DNA of 24,395 bases from CAZEIW01 sp964512305 (GTDB lineage Bacteria > Pseudomonadota > Gammaproteobacteria > Burkholderiales > Burkholderiaceae_F). The notes under the pieces are model-generated. The model saw only the letters and a program-made list of their open reading frames with translations, did not search any database and was not told the DNA's origin. A program made the position numbers and the translations under genes. Below are positions 16,152 through 24,058 of this stretch, one piece after another. Every line of letters starts with the position of its first letter. The stretch's first letter is position 1. The stretch lies in assembly GCA_964512305.1 (NCBI GenBank), contig CAZEIW010000047.1, positions 1 through 24,395 of the forward strand, given 5' to 3'.

Positions 16152-16180
16152 TTAGAGTGCCGAAGCTGCCCCAGGTTCAA
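16151..16180 (-). promoter_or_regulatory. Candidate sigma-70 promoter of rpoH
   Basis: On the - strand TTGAAC (16175-16180) and TCTAAA (16151-16156) are separated by 18 bases. The start point would fall near 16144, inside the CIRCE site, which is the usual arrangement for repression by HrcA. The -10 box is only a moderate match. Confidence 0.45.
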
Positions 16181-16239
16181 TCGCGGTGGATGGTGCGCCG
16201 CCGCCAGCGGGGCGGTCTCCGTAAGTAAGGAAGTACACG

Positions 16240-17172
16240 CTATCGAAATACTCTGCTCTCGGAGCGGATCGAACGCAGGGTGGCCGCGGACCGCAGGAAT
16301 GCCGCGGCGGCACCGACCCACCCCATGCCGAGCACGAAGGCCCCGGCGGCCCACGGGAGCGGCGTTTCGAGCCGCCAGGTCTCGGCGCCGGGGTAACGGT
16401 GCACCAACTCGACGACCGCGGGCTCCAGCCAGCGCAGCGCCGCCCAGTCCAGCGCAAGGGCGGTCGACGCGGCGGCCACTGCGCTCAGGAAGCCGGCATA
16501 GATGGACGGGCGCCTGATGGCGCGGTCGTCCGCCCCCAGCAGCCACAACAGGCGGGCGTCGGAAGGATCGATCCGAACCCAGGTGGTCGCGGCAATCCAG
16601 AGCCACCCGGCGACAGCGGCCGCCGCCACCGCCGCCGCCAGCAACGCGATCCGGCGTCCCACGCCAACGAGCGCCAGCAGCTTCCGGTACCAGCCCAGGT
16701 CGAGCTGAACGCCGTCGACGGCGGCTGCGCGCCGGACCGCGAAAATGGCGGTCTCGATCGCGTCCGGATCGGAGCCCGGCTCGAACGACACGACGAAAGC
16801 GTCCGGCAGCGGGTTCTCCCTGATGTCCGCGAGCGCGGCGCCCGCCACCGGCGCCCGGTGGGCGATCTCGGCCAGCGCGGCGTCCCGGGCGATGAAGCGG
16901 ACGCTGCCGACGTGCGCCAGCTGCTGGAGCCGGTCGCGCACCGCTGCGACGTCGGCGCCGGTCGCGCCGGGGGCCATGAACACGGTCGCTTCCGGCCCGA
17001 ACAGCATGCGGGCTGCCAGCGGCTGCAGGTTCCAGGCCGCCAGTGCGCCCAGCGTGAGCGCTGCAAGCAGGGCGCCGGTCGACCCGACGATGCCGACCCA
17101 GGCCGCGGGCCGGCCCCCGATGAGGCGCAAAGCCTCGCCGCAGGCCGCCCGGCGGAGCGCGAAGAAACTCAT
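16240..17172 (-). CDS. ftsX: Cell division protein FtsX (FtsEX permease subunit)
   Basis: FtsX with FtsE forms an ABC-type complex at the division septum that controls cell-wall hydrolases. The 310-residue product has the FtsX layout: an N-terminal helix (about 24-48), a periplasmic domain of about 120 residues (ATVFMAPGATGADVAAVRDR, then PLPDAFVVSF), and three further membrane helices (about 175-205, 222-245 and 277-298). The start ATG overlaps the ftsE stop as ATGA, so the two are coupled. It is read towards rpoH, with 143 bases between. No terminator with a T-run was seen after its TAG stop. Its partner FtsE is unusual, so the pair may work differently from that of E. coli. Confidence 0.92.
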   Translation of the reverse strand: MSFFALRRAACGEALRLIGGRPAAWVGIVGSTGALLAALTLGALAAWNLQPLAARMLFGPEATVFMAPGATGADVAAVRDRLQQLAHVGSVRFIARDAALAEIAHRAPVAGAALADIRENPLPDAFVVSFEPGSDPDAIETAIFAVRRAAAVDGVQLDLGWYRKLLALVGVGRRIALLAAAVAAAAVAGWLWIAATTWVRIDPSDARLLWLLGADDRAIRRPSIYAGFLSAVAAASTALALDWAALRWLEPAVVELVHRYPGAETWRLETPLPWAAGAFVLGMGWVGAAAAFLRSAATLRSIRSESRVFR

Positions 17173-17831
17173 GAGCGCAACCGGCCGTCGGCGATCGACA
17201 GCACGCGCACGCGGGCGGCCGACGGTGCCTCGCGCAGCGCGGCGATGACCGTGACCCCGGCGAGCGAGAACTCGACCAGCAGGTCCACGACTCGCGCCGC
17301 CACTTCGCGGGCGAGATCGGCGGTCGGCTCGTCGAGCAGCAGCAGCGCCGGATTGTTGGCCAGGGCGCGGGCCAGGGCCGCGCGCCGGCGCTCCCCGCCC
17401 GCAAGATCGGCACAGCGCGCGACACCGAAGCGCTCGACGGGCAGGCCGACGCGCTCCAGGGCGGCGCGCGCCCGCTCGTCGGCCTGCGCCCGCGACGAGC
17501 CGGCCACCCGCGCCGGCAAGGCGACGTTTTCGAGCACGCTTCGATGCTCCTGAAGCATCAGGGTCGGCGGCAGGATGCCCATCGAGCGGCGAAGATGGGC
17601 GCGCGCGCGCGCGCGCAGGCGAGCGAGGTTCTCGCCCGCGATCGATACCGTACCGGCAGATGGCGTCTCGATGCCGGAGATCAGGCGCAAGAGCGTGCTC
17701 TTTCCCGCCCCTCCCGGGCCGCACAGCGCGACGAACTCGCCGCGCGCGACGTCCAGGTCGATGCCGGACAGTGCGATCCGGAACGCCCCGTAGCGCTTTT
17801 CGACCTGCTGCAAAACGACCAGTCCGGGCAC
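17169..17831 (-). CDS. ftsE: Cell division ATP-binding protein FtsE, atypical
   Basis: The 220-residue product has an ABC ATPase layout with Walker A GPGGAGKST (38-46), signature LAGGERRR (143-150) and Walker B LLLLDEPT (163-170). Its length, its neighbour ftsX and its C-terminus (VLSIADGRL) identify it as FtsE. Two conserved residues are changed. The Q-loop Gln of GMIFQDH in E. coli aligns, without gaps, with P89 in GILPPTL, and the switch His of ATHD aligns with R200 in AALRE. The signature also has Ala for Ser. ATP hydrolysis may therefore be weak or altered. A (GC)9 tract at 17599-17616 encodes RARARA. The start is a GTG at 17831, with GAGG upstream. Confidence 0.9.
   Translation of the reverse strand: MPGLVVLQQVEKRYGAFRIALSGIDLDVARGEFVALCGPGGAGKSTLLRLISGIETPSAGTVSIAGENLARLRARARAHLRRSMGILPPTLMLQEHRSVLENVALPARVAGSSRAQADERARAALERVGLPVERFGVARCADLAGGERRRAALARALANNPALLLLDEPTADLAREVAARVVDLLVEFSLAGVTVIAALREAPSAARVRVLSIADGRLRS
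17599..17616. repeat. (GC)9 dinucleotide tract inside ftsE
   Basis: Eighteen bases of perfect GC alternation lie in the ftsE coding region and encode alternating Arg and Ala. A slip of one repeat unit would shift the frame. Confidence 0.9.
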
Positions 17832-18011
17832 TCGATCAGCCTCAGGAGGAAAGGGGCGGGCCGCCGGTGCACCGACCGCAGCCGCAACGCCCGACCGTCC
17901 CGACCGGAACGCAACCGGCCCAAGCGGCGCCCCGCGCCGATCGGCGGTTGCGGACCAGCGCCTAGAATGTTCAGTTGCGTCCCGTGATCCGATTGTAAGG
18001 CTCCGCCCGGT

Positions 18012-18049
18012 TTGTCACGGCCTGTGTTCCGCTGTCATTGAAGCGTCAC
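18012..18049 (+). promoter_or_regulatory. Pho-box-like direct repeats upstream of ppk
   Basis: CTGTCAT (18032-18038), four bases, then GCGTCAC (18043-18049) resembles a Pho box (two CTGTCA-type repeats 11 bases apart); the first half is exact and the second has two changes. Two weaker repeats precede it: TTGTCAC at 18012 and CTGTGTT at 18022. This suggests control of ppk by PhoB under phosphate starvation. The site ends only 11 bases before the ppk ATG, which is closer than usual. Confidence 0.5.
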
Positions 18050-18060
18050 GACCCGCCCGT

Positions 18061-20178
18061 ATGTTCGAACGCAGTGCCGACAAGGAACAGAGGATCCCCG
18101 CGGTCGACATCTCGCACGGTCGGTTCCTCAATCGCGAGCTGTCCCAACTGGCGTTCAACGAACGGGTGCTCGCGATGGCGCAGCGGCAATCCGTGCCGCT
18201 GGGCGAACGTCTCCGATACATTTGCATCGTCTCCTCGAACCTGGACGAGTTCTTCGAGATCCGGGTCTCGGAGATGATGGACGAGATGCGCGAGTCCGGC
18301 GGCGCCTCGCCGGCTTCGCCCTTGTGGGGGCCGTTCGTGAGGATCTCCGAGCACGCGCATGCGCTGGTCGATCGGCAGTACGCGCTGCACAACGGGATGA
18401 TCATGCCCGCGCTGGCGCGTTCCCGGATCGTGGTGCTCAGTCATTCGCAGCGCACGCCGACTCAGCGCGCATGGGTGCGCGAGTACTTCGAGCGCGAGGT
18501 GCGTCCGCTCCTGTCGCCGATCGGGCTGGACCCGTCCCACCCGTTCCCGCAGGTCATGAACAAGGCGCTCAATTTCATCGTCCAGCTGGAGGGCAAGGAC
18601 GCCTTCGGCCGCGCGCCCGCGATCGCGATCGTCAAGGTGCCGCGCGCGCTGCCGCGCGTGATCCCGATGCCGCAGAAGCTGACCCCCGGCCGGCAGGCCT
18701 TCGTGCTGCTGTCGTCGGTGATGCGGGCGCACCTGGCCGATCTGTTCCCGCGCCGCGGCCTGGCGGGCTTCTCGCAATTCAGGGTCACGCGCGACTCCGA
18801 CCTGTGGGTCGACGAGCGCGAAGTGTCCAATCTGCGGCAAGCGCTCCAGATCGAGCTGACGCAGCGCCATTTCGGCAATGCGGTGCGGCTCGAGGTGCTG
18901 CGCACCTGTCCGCCGCCGCTCGAGAGCCTGCTGCGCGAGCAGTTCGGCCTGCCGCAGGAGGCGGTCTACCGCGTCGACGGTCCCGTCAACCTGGTCCGCC
19001 TCGACCAGCTGGTCGATCACCTGACCCGCCCCGAGCACCGCTTCACGCCCTTCGTGCCGGCTTGGCCGCAGCGAGTCACGGAGGCGACCGACCTGTTCGA
19101 GGCGATACGGCGTGGCGACATCCTGCTGCACCACCCTTTCGAAAGCTTCGATCCGGTGGTCGAGTTCCTGCGCCAGGCGGCGGTCGACCCCCGCGTGGTT
19201 GCGATCCGGATGACGCTGTACCGCACCGGCACCGGCTCGGTGCTGGTCGACCTGCTGGTCGAGGCGGCCCGGCGCGGCAAGGAAGTCACGGTGGTGGTCG
19301 AGCTCAAGGCGCGCTTCGACGAGGAAGCCAACATCAACCTCGCCGAGAGGCTCGAGTCGGTGGGGGCGCAGGTCGTCTACGGGCTGGTCGGCATGAAGAC
19401 CCATGCCAAGCTGATGCTGATCCTGCGCCGCGAGGAGTCGCGCGGCCGGCCGCGCCTGACCTACTTCGCGCATCTCGGCACCGGCAACTATCACCCGACG
19501 ACGACCAAGCTGTATACCGACTTCGGGATGCTGACCGCCAATCCCGAGATCTGCACCGACGTCGAGCGGGTCTTCATGCACCTGACGAGCCTGACGAAGG
19601 TCGAACGCCTGAAGCACCTCTGGCTCGCGCCCTTCACGCTGCACAAGCGCATCGTGGCGGCGATCCAGACCGAGATGCGCAACGCGCGCGCGGGCAAGCC
19701 GGCTCGGATCGTCGCCAAGGTCAACGCGCTGGTCGACGAAGCGACGATCAATACGCTGTACGAGGCCTCGCGCGCCGGCGTGAGGATCGAGCTGATCGTC
19801 CGCGGCGCCTGCGCGCTGCGGCCCGGCGTCAAGGGCCTGTCCGAGAACATACACGTGCGCTCGATCGTCGGCCGGTTCCTCGAGCACCACCGGATCTACT
19901 ACTTCCATGCCGGCGGCGCCGAGCGCGTCTACCTGTCGAGCGCGGACTGGATGGGCCGCAACCTGTTCCGACGCATCGAGGTCGCCTGGCCGGTGCTCGA
20001 CCCGCAGCTCAAGCAAAGGGTGATCGACGAAGGACTGACCTCGTACCTGGAGGACACCGCCGAGGCGTGGATGCTGGGTCCCGGCGGCTTGTACTCGCCG
20101 CCGCGGCAGGTCGCGCACGGCGTGAGCGCCCAGCGGCGCCTGCTCGGTCAGCTCGCCGAGGCGGCCGAGGACGCCTGA
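18061..20178 (+). CDS. ppk: Polyphosphate kinase 1
   Basis: PPK1 makes polyphosphate from ATP in a reversible reaction. The 705-residue protein matches the family in length. The N-terminal domain starts FLNRELSQLAFNERVLAMA. The two catalytic His regions are present: H448 in GMKTHAKLML (autophosphorylated His) and H609 in FLEHHRIYYFHAGG. LGTGNYHPTTTKLYTDFG and YLSSADWMGRN are further family motifs. The ATG at 18061 has no ribosome binding site, and no other ATG, GTG or TTG start lies near the conserved N-terminus. sixA follows with a TGATG overlap and ppx is convergent nearby, so synthesis and breakdown of polyphosphate are encoded together. Pho-box-like repeats lie just upstream. Confidence 0.97.
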   Translation: MFERSADKEQRIPAVDISHGRFLNRELSQLAFNERVLAMAQRQSVPLGERLRYICIVSSNLDEFFEIRVSEMMDEMRESGGASPASPLWGPFVRISEHAHALVDRQYALHNGMIMPALARSRIVVLSHSQRTPTQRAWVREYFEREVRPLLSPIGLDPSHPFPQVMNKALNFIVQLEGKDAFGRAPAIAIVKVPRALPRVIPMPQKLTPGRQAFVLLSSVMRAHLADLFPRRGLAGFSQFRVTRDSDLWVDEREVSNLRQALQIELTQRHFGNAVRLEVLRTCPPPLESLLREQFGLPQEAVYRVDGPVNLVRLDQLVDHLTRPEHRFTPFVPAWPQRVTEATDLFEAIRRGDILLHHPFESFDPVVEFLRQAAVDPRVVAIRMTLYRTGTGSVLVDLLVEAARRGKEVTVVVELKARFDEEANINLAERLESVGAQVVYGLVGMKTHAKLMLILRREESRGRPRLTYFAHLGTGNYHPTTTKLYTDFGMLTANPEICTDVERVFMHLTSLTKVERLKHLWLAPFTLHKRIVAAIQTEMRNARAGKPARIVAKVNALVDEATINTLYEASRAGVRIELIVRGACALRPGVKGLSENIHVRSIVGRFLEHHRIYYFHAGGAERVYLSSADWMGRNLFRRIEVAWPVLDPQLKQRVIDEGLTSYLEDTAEAWMLGPGGLYSPPRQVAHGVSAQRRLLGQLAEAAEDA

Positions 20179-20642
20179 TGGAACTGATCCTGTGGCGGCA
20201 TGCGGAGGCGGAAACCGGGGAACCCGACCTCGGACGCAACCTGACCGCGAAGGGCGAGAAGCAGGCGCGCCGCATCGCCGAGTGGCTGCAGGCCCGCCTT
20301 CCCGACTCGGCGCGGATCGTGGTCAGCCCGGCCGCGCGCGCCCAGCAGACCGCGATCGCCCTGGCCGAACTGTCGCATCGCAAGTTCAAGACCTTGCCCC
20401 TGATCGCGCCCGGGGCCGGCGCCGAAGAGTTCCTCGAAGCGGTCGGCTGGCCGAACGCGCGCTCGCCGGTGATCGCGGTCGGCCACCAGCCGACGCTGGG
20501 CCTGGTGGCAAGCAGGCTGCTGTCCGGGCGCGAACAGCCCTGGGCGATCAAGAAGGGTGCGGTCTGGTGGCTCAGTTCGCGCCAGCGCGCCGGCGAGGAC
20601 GAGGCCCTGCTTCGGGCCGTGATAAACCCGGACCTTACTTAA
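20178..20642 (+). CDS. sixA: Phosphohistidine phosphatase SixA
   Basis: SixA is a small histidine phosphatase that removes phosphate from phosphohistidine in phosphorelay proteins. The 154-residue product has the catalytic R7-H8 pair in MELILWRHAEAE, the NLTAKGEKQARRIAEWL segment, SPAARAQQTA and the second His H103 in AVGHQPT. Its length is typical. The ATG overlaps the ppk stop (TGATG), so it is translated with ppk. A link between SixA and polyphosphate metabolism or phosphate signalling is suggested by this coupling but not shown by the sequence. Confidence 0.93.
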   Translation: MELILWRHAEAETGEPDLGRNLTAKGEKQARRIAEWLQARLPDSARIVVSPAARAQQTAIALAELSHRKFKTLPLIAPGAGAEEFLEAVGWPNARSPVIAVGHQPTLGLVASRLLSGREQPWAIKKGAVWWLSSRQRAGEDEALLRAVINPDLT

Positions 20643-20829
20643 ACCTCGGCTTCGAGCGGCGCTACCTCCTGCCGCGGTGGCAGCTTCGGCACCGAAAAAG
20701 CGGGAGGATCGGCTTCGAGGGGTGGCTGCGCCCCCCCCTCTCGAGCACCCCCCGCGGCATTCACGGGTGTCGCTCTTGCGAAGACGGCTCGCGAAGGGCC
20801 TTCTTCCCGGCTGCGGCCGGGCTTCGGGC
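20643..20829. other. Convergent intergenic region with several short palindromes
   Basis: This 187-base gap lies between the 3' ends of sixA (+) and ppx (-). It holds several short inverted repeats, CTGCC/GGCAG near 20669-20683, TTCGG/CCGAA just after it, and CCCGGC-TGCG-GCCGGG at 20806-20821. C-runs lie around 20731-20752. The last hairpin lies beside the ppx stop and could end ppx or sixA transcription, but there is no T-run. No gene is supported here. Confidence 0.5.
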
Positions 20830-22290
20830 TCAGATTTCCCTGACGACAAACCGGATCCCCACCCGCTCCCATTGCGCTCCCTCCTCGTCGAGCAGGTGGC
20901 GCGTCAGCGGGTGCTGCTCGATCCAGCCGCGCTCGAGGCCGAGCTCGATCGCGCGGTTGAATCGAAGCGACCATTTCGGCAGATCGACGTCGCGGCGCGC
21001 GTGGTGGATCACGACCGCCAGCCGCAATGCCAGCAGCTGGGCCGCGCGCGCCGGCTGTTCCAGCACCTCGGCAACCTTGCGCAGGTTGCCGCGCTGACCC
21101 AGCACCAGCTCGGCCATGCGCTCCTGGTCGGAGGTCGAGAACCCGGCGAGGTCGCCGTGCCGCACCAGGTAGGCGGAGTGCTTGTGGTAGTCGCTGTGCG
21201 AGATCGCGAAGCCGATCTCGTGCAGCTGCGCAGCCCATTTCAGGCACTTGGCGCTTTCGTCGTCGGCGGCCGGCTGGACGGACTGGAACAGCCGCAGCGC
21301 GGTGGAGGCGACCCGGTCCGACTGCGCCCGGTCGACGCCGAAGCGCTGCTGCCACCGCTCGACCGTCGCGACCCGGATGTCGTGGCTCTCGCGGCGCCCC
21401 AGCAGGTCGTAGAGCAGGCCCGCGCGCAGGGCGCCCTTGGCCGGCTTCATCTCCTCGATCCGGAACGTCTCGAACACCGCGGACAGCGCGGCCACGCCGC
21501 CGGCCAGCACCTCGGCGCGCTCCGGCTTGATGCCGTCGAAACGCACCCGGCGCACGTCGCCGCAGGCCAGCAGGGCCTGACGCAGCTTGGCCAGGCCGAA
21601 TGCCGTCACGGTGCCGTCGGACCAGCCCTGGGACCGCAGGATCACCGACGCCGCGCCAACGGTTCCGCTCGAACCGTACGCCTCGTCCCAGCCGGAACGG
21701 TCGAACGCCGCCTGCGCCTCCTCGAGTTCCGCCGCGCAGCCGACCTGTGCGCGGCGCATCGACGCGCGGTCGATCGCGCCACCCGGAAACCAGCGTAGCG
21801 TGGCGCCGACGCAACCGACCTTGAACGACTCGACATGGTCGGGCACGAACCCGCGTCCGACGATCACCTCGGTCGACCCTCCGCCGATGTCGACCACGAG
21901 CCGGCGCCTGTCGCTCGGCGGCAGCGTGTGCGTGCAGCCCTCGAAGATCAGTCGCGCCTCCTCGCGGCCCGAGATGATCTCGATCGGGAATCCCAGCGCG
22001 TGCTGCGCTTCGAGCAGGAACTGGTCGGAATTCAACGCCTGGCGCAGCGTGGCGGTGCCGACCGCGCGCACCTGCTCGTTCCGGAATCCGCGCAGGCGCT
22101 CGTTCATGCGCGCCAGGCAGTCGCGGGCGCTCTCGATCGCCTTCTTCGACAGGCGCGAACCGGCGTCGATGCCGGCGGCCAGCCGGACCGTCTCCTTCCA
22201 GTAGCCGTTGCGCTCGATGTGCGAGCCGGCCGCGCGGCCGATTTCGAGCCGGAAGCTGTTGGAGCCGAGGTCGATCGCGGCGAGCAGCAT
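20830..22290 (-). CDS. ppx: Exopolyphosphatase (Ppx/GppA family)
   Basis: Ppx releases phosphate from the ends of polyphosphate. The 486-residue product has the actin-like ATPase fold motifs AIDLGSNSFRLEI at the N-terminus and VVDIGGGSTEV (132-142). The catalytic Glu region SGREEARLIFEG (107-118) is present. The C-terminal half is HD-like, with LHEIGFAISHSDYHKHSAYLV. A GppA-like role in pppGpp hydrolysis cannot be excluded from sequence alone; the neighbouring ppk favours Ppx. The ATG at 22290 lacks a clear ribosome binding site, and a large inverted repeat begins five bases upstream of it, so the leader is probably highly structured. Confidence 0.94.
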   Translation of the reverse strand: MLLAAIDLGSNSFRLEIGRAAGSHIERNGYWKETVRLAAGIDAGSRLSKKAIESARDCLARMNERLRGFRNEQVRAVGTATLRQALNSDQFLLEAQHALGFPIEIISGREEARLIFEGCTHTLPPSDRRRLVVDIGGGSTEVIVGRGFVPDHVESFKVGCVGATLRWFPGGAIDRASMRRAQVGCAAELEEAQAAFDRSGWDEAYGSSGTVGAASVILRSQGWSDGTVTAFGLAKLRQALLACGDVRRVRFDGIKPERAEVLAGGVAALSAVFETFRIEEMKPAKGALRAGLLYDLLGRRESHDIRVATVERWQQRFGVDRAQSDRVASTALRLFQSVQPAADDESAKCLKWAAQLHEIGFAISHSDYHKHSAYLVRHGDLAGFSTSDQERMAELVLGQRGNLRKVAEVLEQPARAAQLLALRLAVVIHHARRDVDLPKWSLRFNRAIELGLERGWIEQHPLTRHLLDEEGAQWERVGIRFVVREI

Positions 22291-22295
22291 CGCAG

Positions 22296-22384
22296 GCGGG
22301 TCGTCACAAAAGGCGCGGCGGTGCCGCCGCGGTCGGGCCGATTCTAAGCGCGGCGGCGCCGCCGCGCCTTTTATGACGACCCGC
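22296..22384. repeat. Large inverted repeat between ftsY and ppx
   Basis: The arms 22296-22331 and 22349-22384 are 36 bases each and pair at 34 of 36 positions, around a 17-base centre (22332-22348). Each arm also holds its own GC palindrome of the form GCGGCGGYGCCGCCGC next to AAAAGG/CCTTTT. On the - strand the arm nearer ppx forms a hairpin followed by TTTT, like an attenuator or terminator; the other arm does the same on the + strand. The centre includes TTAGAAT on the - strand, a fair -10 box. The element ends five bases before the ppx ATG. Confidence 0.92.
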
Positions 22385-22435
22385 GTCCAGCGCCTGCACT
22401 TCGATCCCGGGATCCGGCAGCTTCAAGCCCGGCTT

Positions 22436-23362
22436 TCAATCGGCGCCGACGAGTGCTTCGGCGAACTCGGCGGCGACGAACGGCTGCAGGTCGGCCAACG
22501 ACTCGCCGACGCCGATGAAGAGGATGGGTAGGGGGCGCTGCGCGCGCTCCCGCGCCAGCGCGGCGATCACGCCCCCCTTGGCGGTGCCGTCCAGCTTGGT
22601 GACGATGAGGCCGGTCAGACCGATCGCCTCGTCGAACGCCCGCACCTGCGCGAGCGCGTTCTGTCCGTTCGTGCCGTCGATGACAAGCAACACGTCGTGA
22701 GGTGCCGACTCGAGGTTCTTCGCGATCGCGCGCTTGACCCGCTTGAGCTCCTCCATCAGGTGCAGCTGGGTGGGCAGGCGCCCGGCCGTGTCCGCGATCA
22801 GCACGTCGAGCTGCCGGGACCGTGCCGCGCTGACCGCGTCGAAGACGACCGCGGCCGGGTCTCCGCTCGCCTGCGCGATCACTTCGACCCCGTTGCGCTG
22901 TCCCCAGACCGCGAGCTGTTCGCGCGCCGCGGCGCGAAACGTGTCCCCGGCCGCGAGCAGCACGGTCTTGCCCTGGCCGGCGAGCCAATGGGCAAGCTTG
23001 CCGATCGAGGTCGTCTTGCCCGCGCCGTTGACTCCGGCGACCATGACCACGAAGGGTCTGGCGCCGGCTGGCGCCCAACGCCGTTCGCACGGCGCCAGCA
23101 GCACGGCGAGCTCTTCGCGCAGGACCGCGCGCACCGCGCTCGCCTCCTGCAACCCCTGCCGCCTGACGCGGTCACGCACGCGCCCGAGCAGCTCCTGCGT
23201 GGTCGCGACCCCGACATCGGCGCAGATGAGCGCCGATTCGAGCTCCTCGAACAGCGCTTCGTCGACCGCGCCGCCCGCGAACAGTCCGGCGAGGTTGGCG
23301 CGAGTTCGCGCCAGCCCGCGCTTCAAGCGCGACAGCCAACCGCCTCCATCGGATTCGGCCAT
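22436..23362 (-). CDS. ftsY: Signal recognition particle receptor FtsY
   Basis: FtsY is the GTPase that docks SRP-bound ribosomes at the inner membrane. The 308-residue protein has the NG domain: an N region (about 10-95), G1 GVNGAGKTT (110-118), GDTFRAAAREQL (139-150), DTAGR (191-195) and TKLDGTAKGG (255-264). The acidic A domain of E. coli FtsY is missing; only a short MAESDGGGWLSRLKRGL precedes the N region, as in many non-enteric bacteria. The gene is divergent from rsmD, with 66 bases between the starts. TACACT on the - strand at 23397-23402 is a possible -10 box, without a clear -35. Confidence 0.97.
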   Translation of the reverse strand: MAESDGGGWLSRLKRGLARTRANLAGLFAGGAVDEALFEELESALICADVGVATTQELLGRVRDRVRRQGLQEASAVRAVLREELAVLLAPCERRWAPAGARPFVVMVAGVNGAGKTTSIGKLAHWLAGQGKTVLLAAGDTFRAAAREQLAVWGQRNGVEVIAQASGDPAAVVFDAVSAARSRQLDVLIADTAGRLPTQLHLMEELKRVKRAIAKNLESAPHDVLLVIDGTNGQNALAQVRAFDEAIGLTGLIVTKLDGTAKGGVIAALARERAQRPLPILFIGVGESLADLQPFVAAEFAEALVGAD

Positions 23363-23428
23363 ATTTCTGGAATGATCGGGGTTTCGAAGCGCGGGCAGTG
23401 TAGTGGATCATCGCGGAACGGCCGGACG

Positions 23429-24058
23429 ATGGCGTTGACCAGACACAAAGCGGCGGGCGGCGGCGGACCGGGTGGGGCCGGACTGGCGCGCGCGTCCCAC
23501 CGGGTCCGGATCATCGGCGGCCGCTACCGCAGGACGCCGATCCAGGTCATCGACGCGCCGGGGCTTCGGCCGACCCCGGACCGCGTTCGCGAAACCGTAT
23601 TCAATTGGCTGGCCCACCTCGCGGGCGACCTCGCCGCGCTTCGCGGCCTGGACCTGTTTGCCGGTTCCGGTGCGCTCGGTTTCGAGCTCGCCTCGCGCGG
23701 CGCGCGCAGGGTCGTGCTGGTGGAGCGCAATCCGCGCCTGGTCGAGCGGTTGCGCCGCCTGCGCGAACGGCTCGGCGCCGAGGAGGTCGAGATCATCGCC
23801 GCGGACTGGCTCGACGCGGTCCGGAGCCTGCCGCCGGGCGGCTTCGACCTGGTCTTCGTGGACCCGCCATTTGACGCCGGTCTGATGCCGGCCGCGCTGC
23901 CGCGCGCGCGGGCGTTGCTGGCGCCGCAGGGCATGATCTACGCAGAGGCGGGGGCGCCGATCGACCCCGCGCAGGCGAAGGCCTGCGGACTGGAAGTGGT
24001 GCGCTCGGCGCGCAACGGCATGGTCCACTTCCATTTGCTGCGCGCGCTCGCCTCCTGA
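23429..24058 (+). CDS. rsmD: 16S rRNA (guanine-966-N2)-methyltransferase RsmD
   Basis: RsmD methylates G966 of 16S rRNA in the 30S subunit, using S-adenosylmethionine. The 209-residue product has the family start RIIGGRYRRTPIQV (27-40) and LRPTPDRVRETVFNWL (46-61), the cofactor site LDLFAGSGALGFE (74-86) and the catalytic motif DLVFVDPPF (140-148). The ATG at 23429 gives a Gly-rich N-terminal tail of about 24 residues; an in-frame ATG at 23372 would add 19 more and overlap the ftsY promoter region. The gene order ftsY < > rsmD-coaD is common in betaproteobacteria. Confidence 0.95.
   Translation: MALTRHKAAGGGGPGGAGLARASHRVRIIGGRYRRTPIQVIDAPGLRPTPDRVRETVFNWLAHLAGDLAALRGLDLFAGSGALGFELASRGARRVVLVERNPRLVERLRRLRERLGAEEVEIIAADWLDAVRSLPPGGFDLVFVDPPFDAGLMPAALPRARALLAPQGMIYAEAGAPIDPAQAKACGLEVVRSARNGMVHFHLLRALAS

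Noticed and set aside
17963..17968. TAGAAT as a -10 box for ppk
   Set aside because: No acceptable -35 at 16-18 bases, and the Pho-like repeats would then lie downstream of the start point.
18046..20118. Long - strand open frame opposite ppk
   Set aside because: Composition-driven shadow of ppk; no recognisable protein features.
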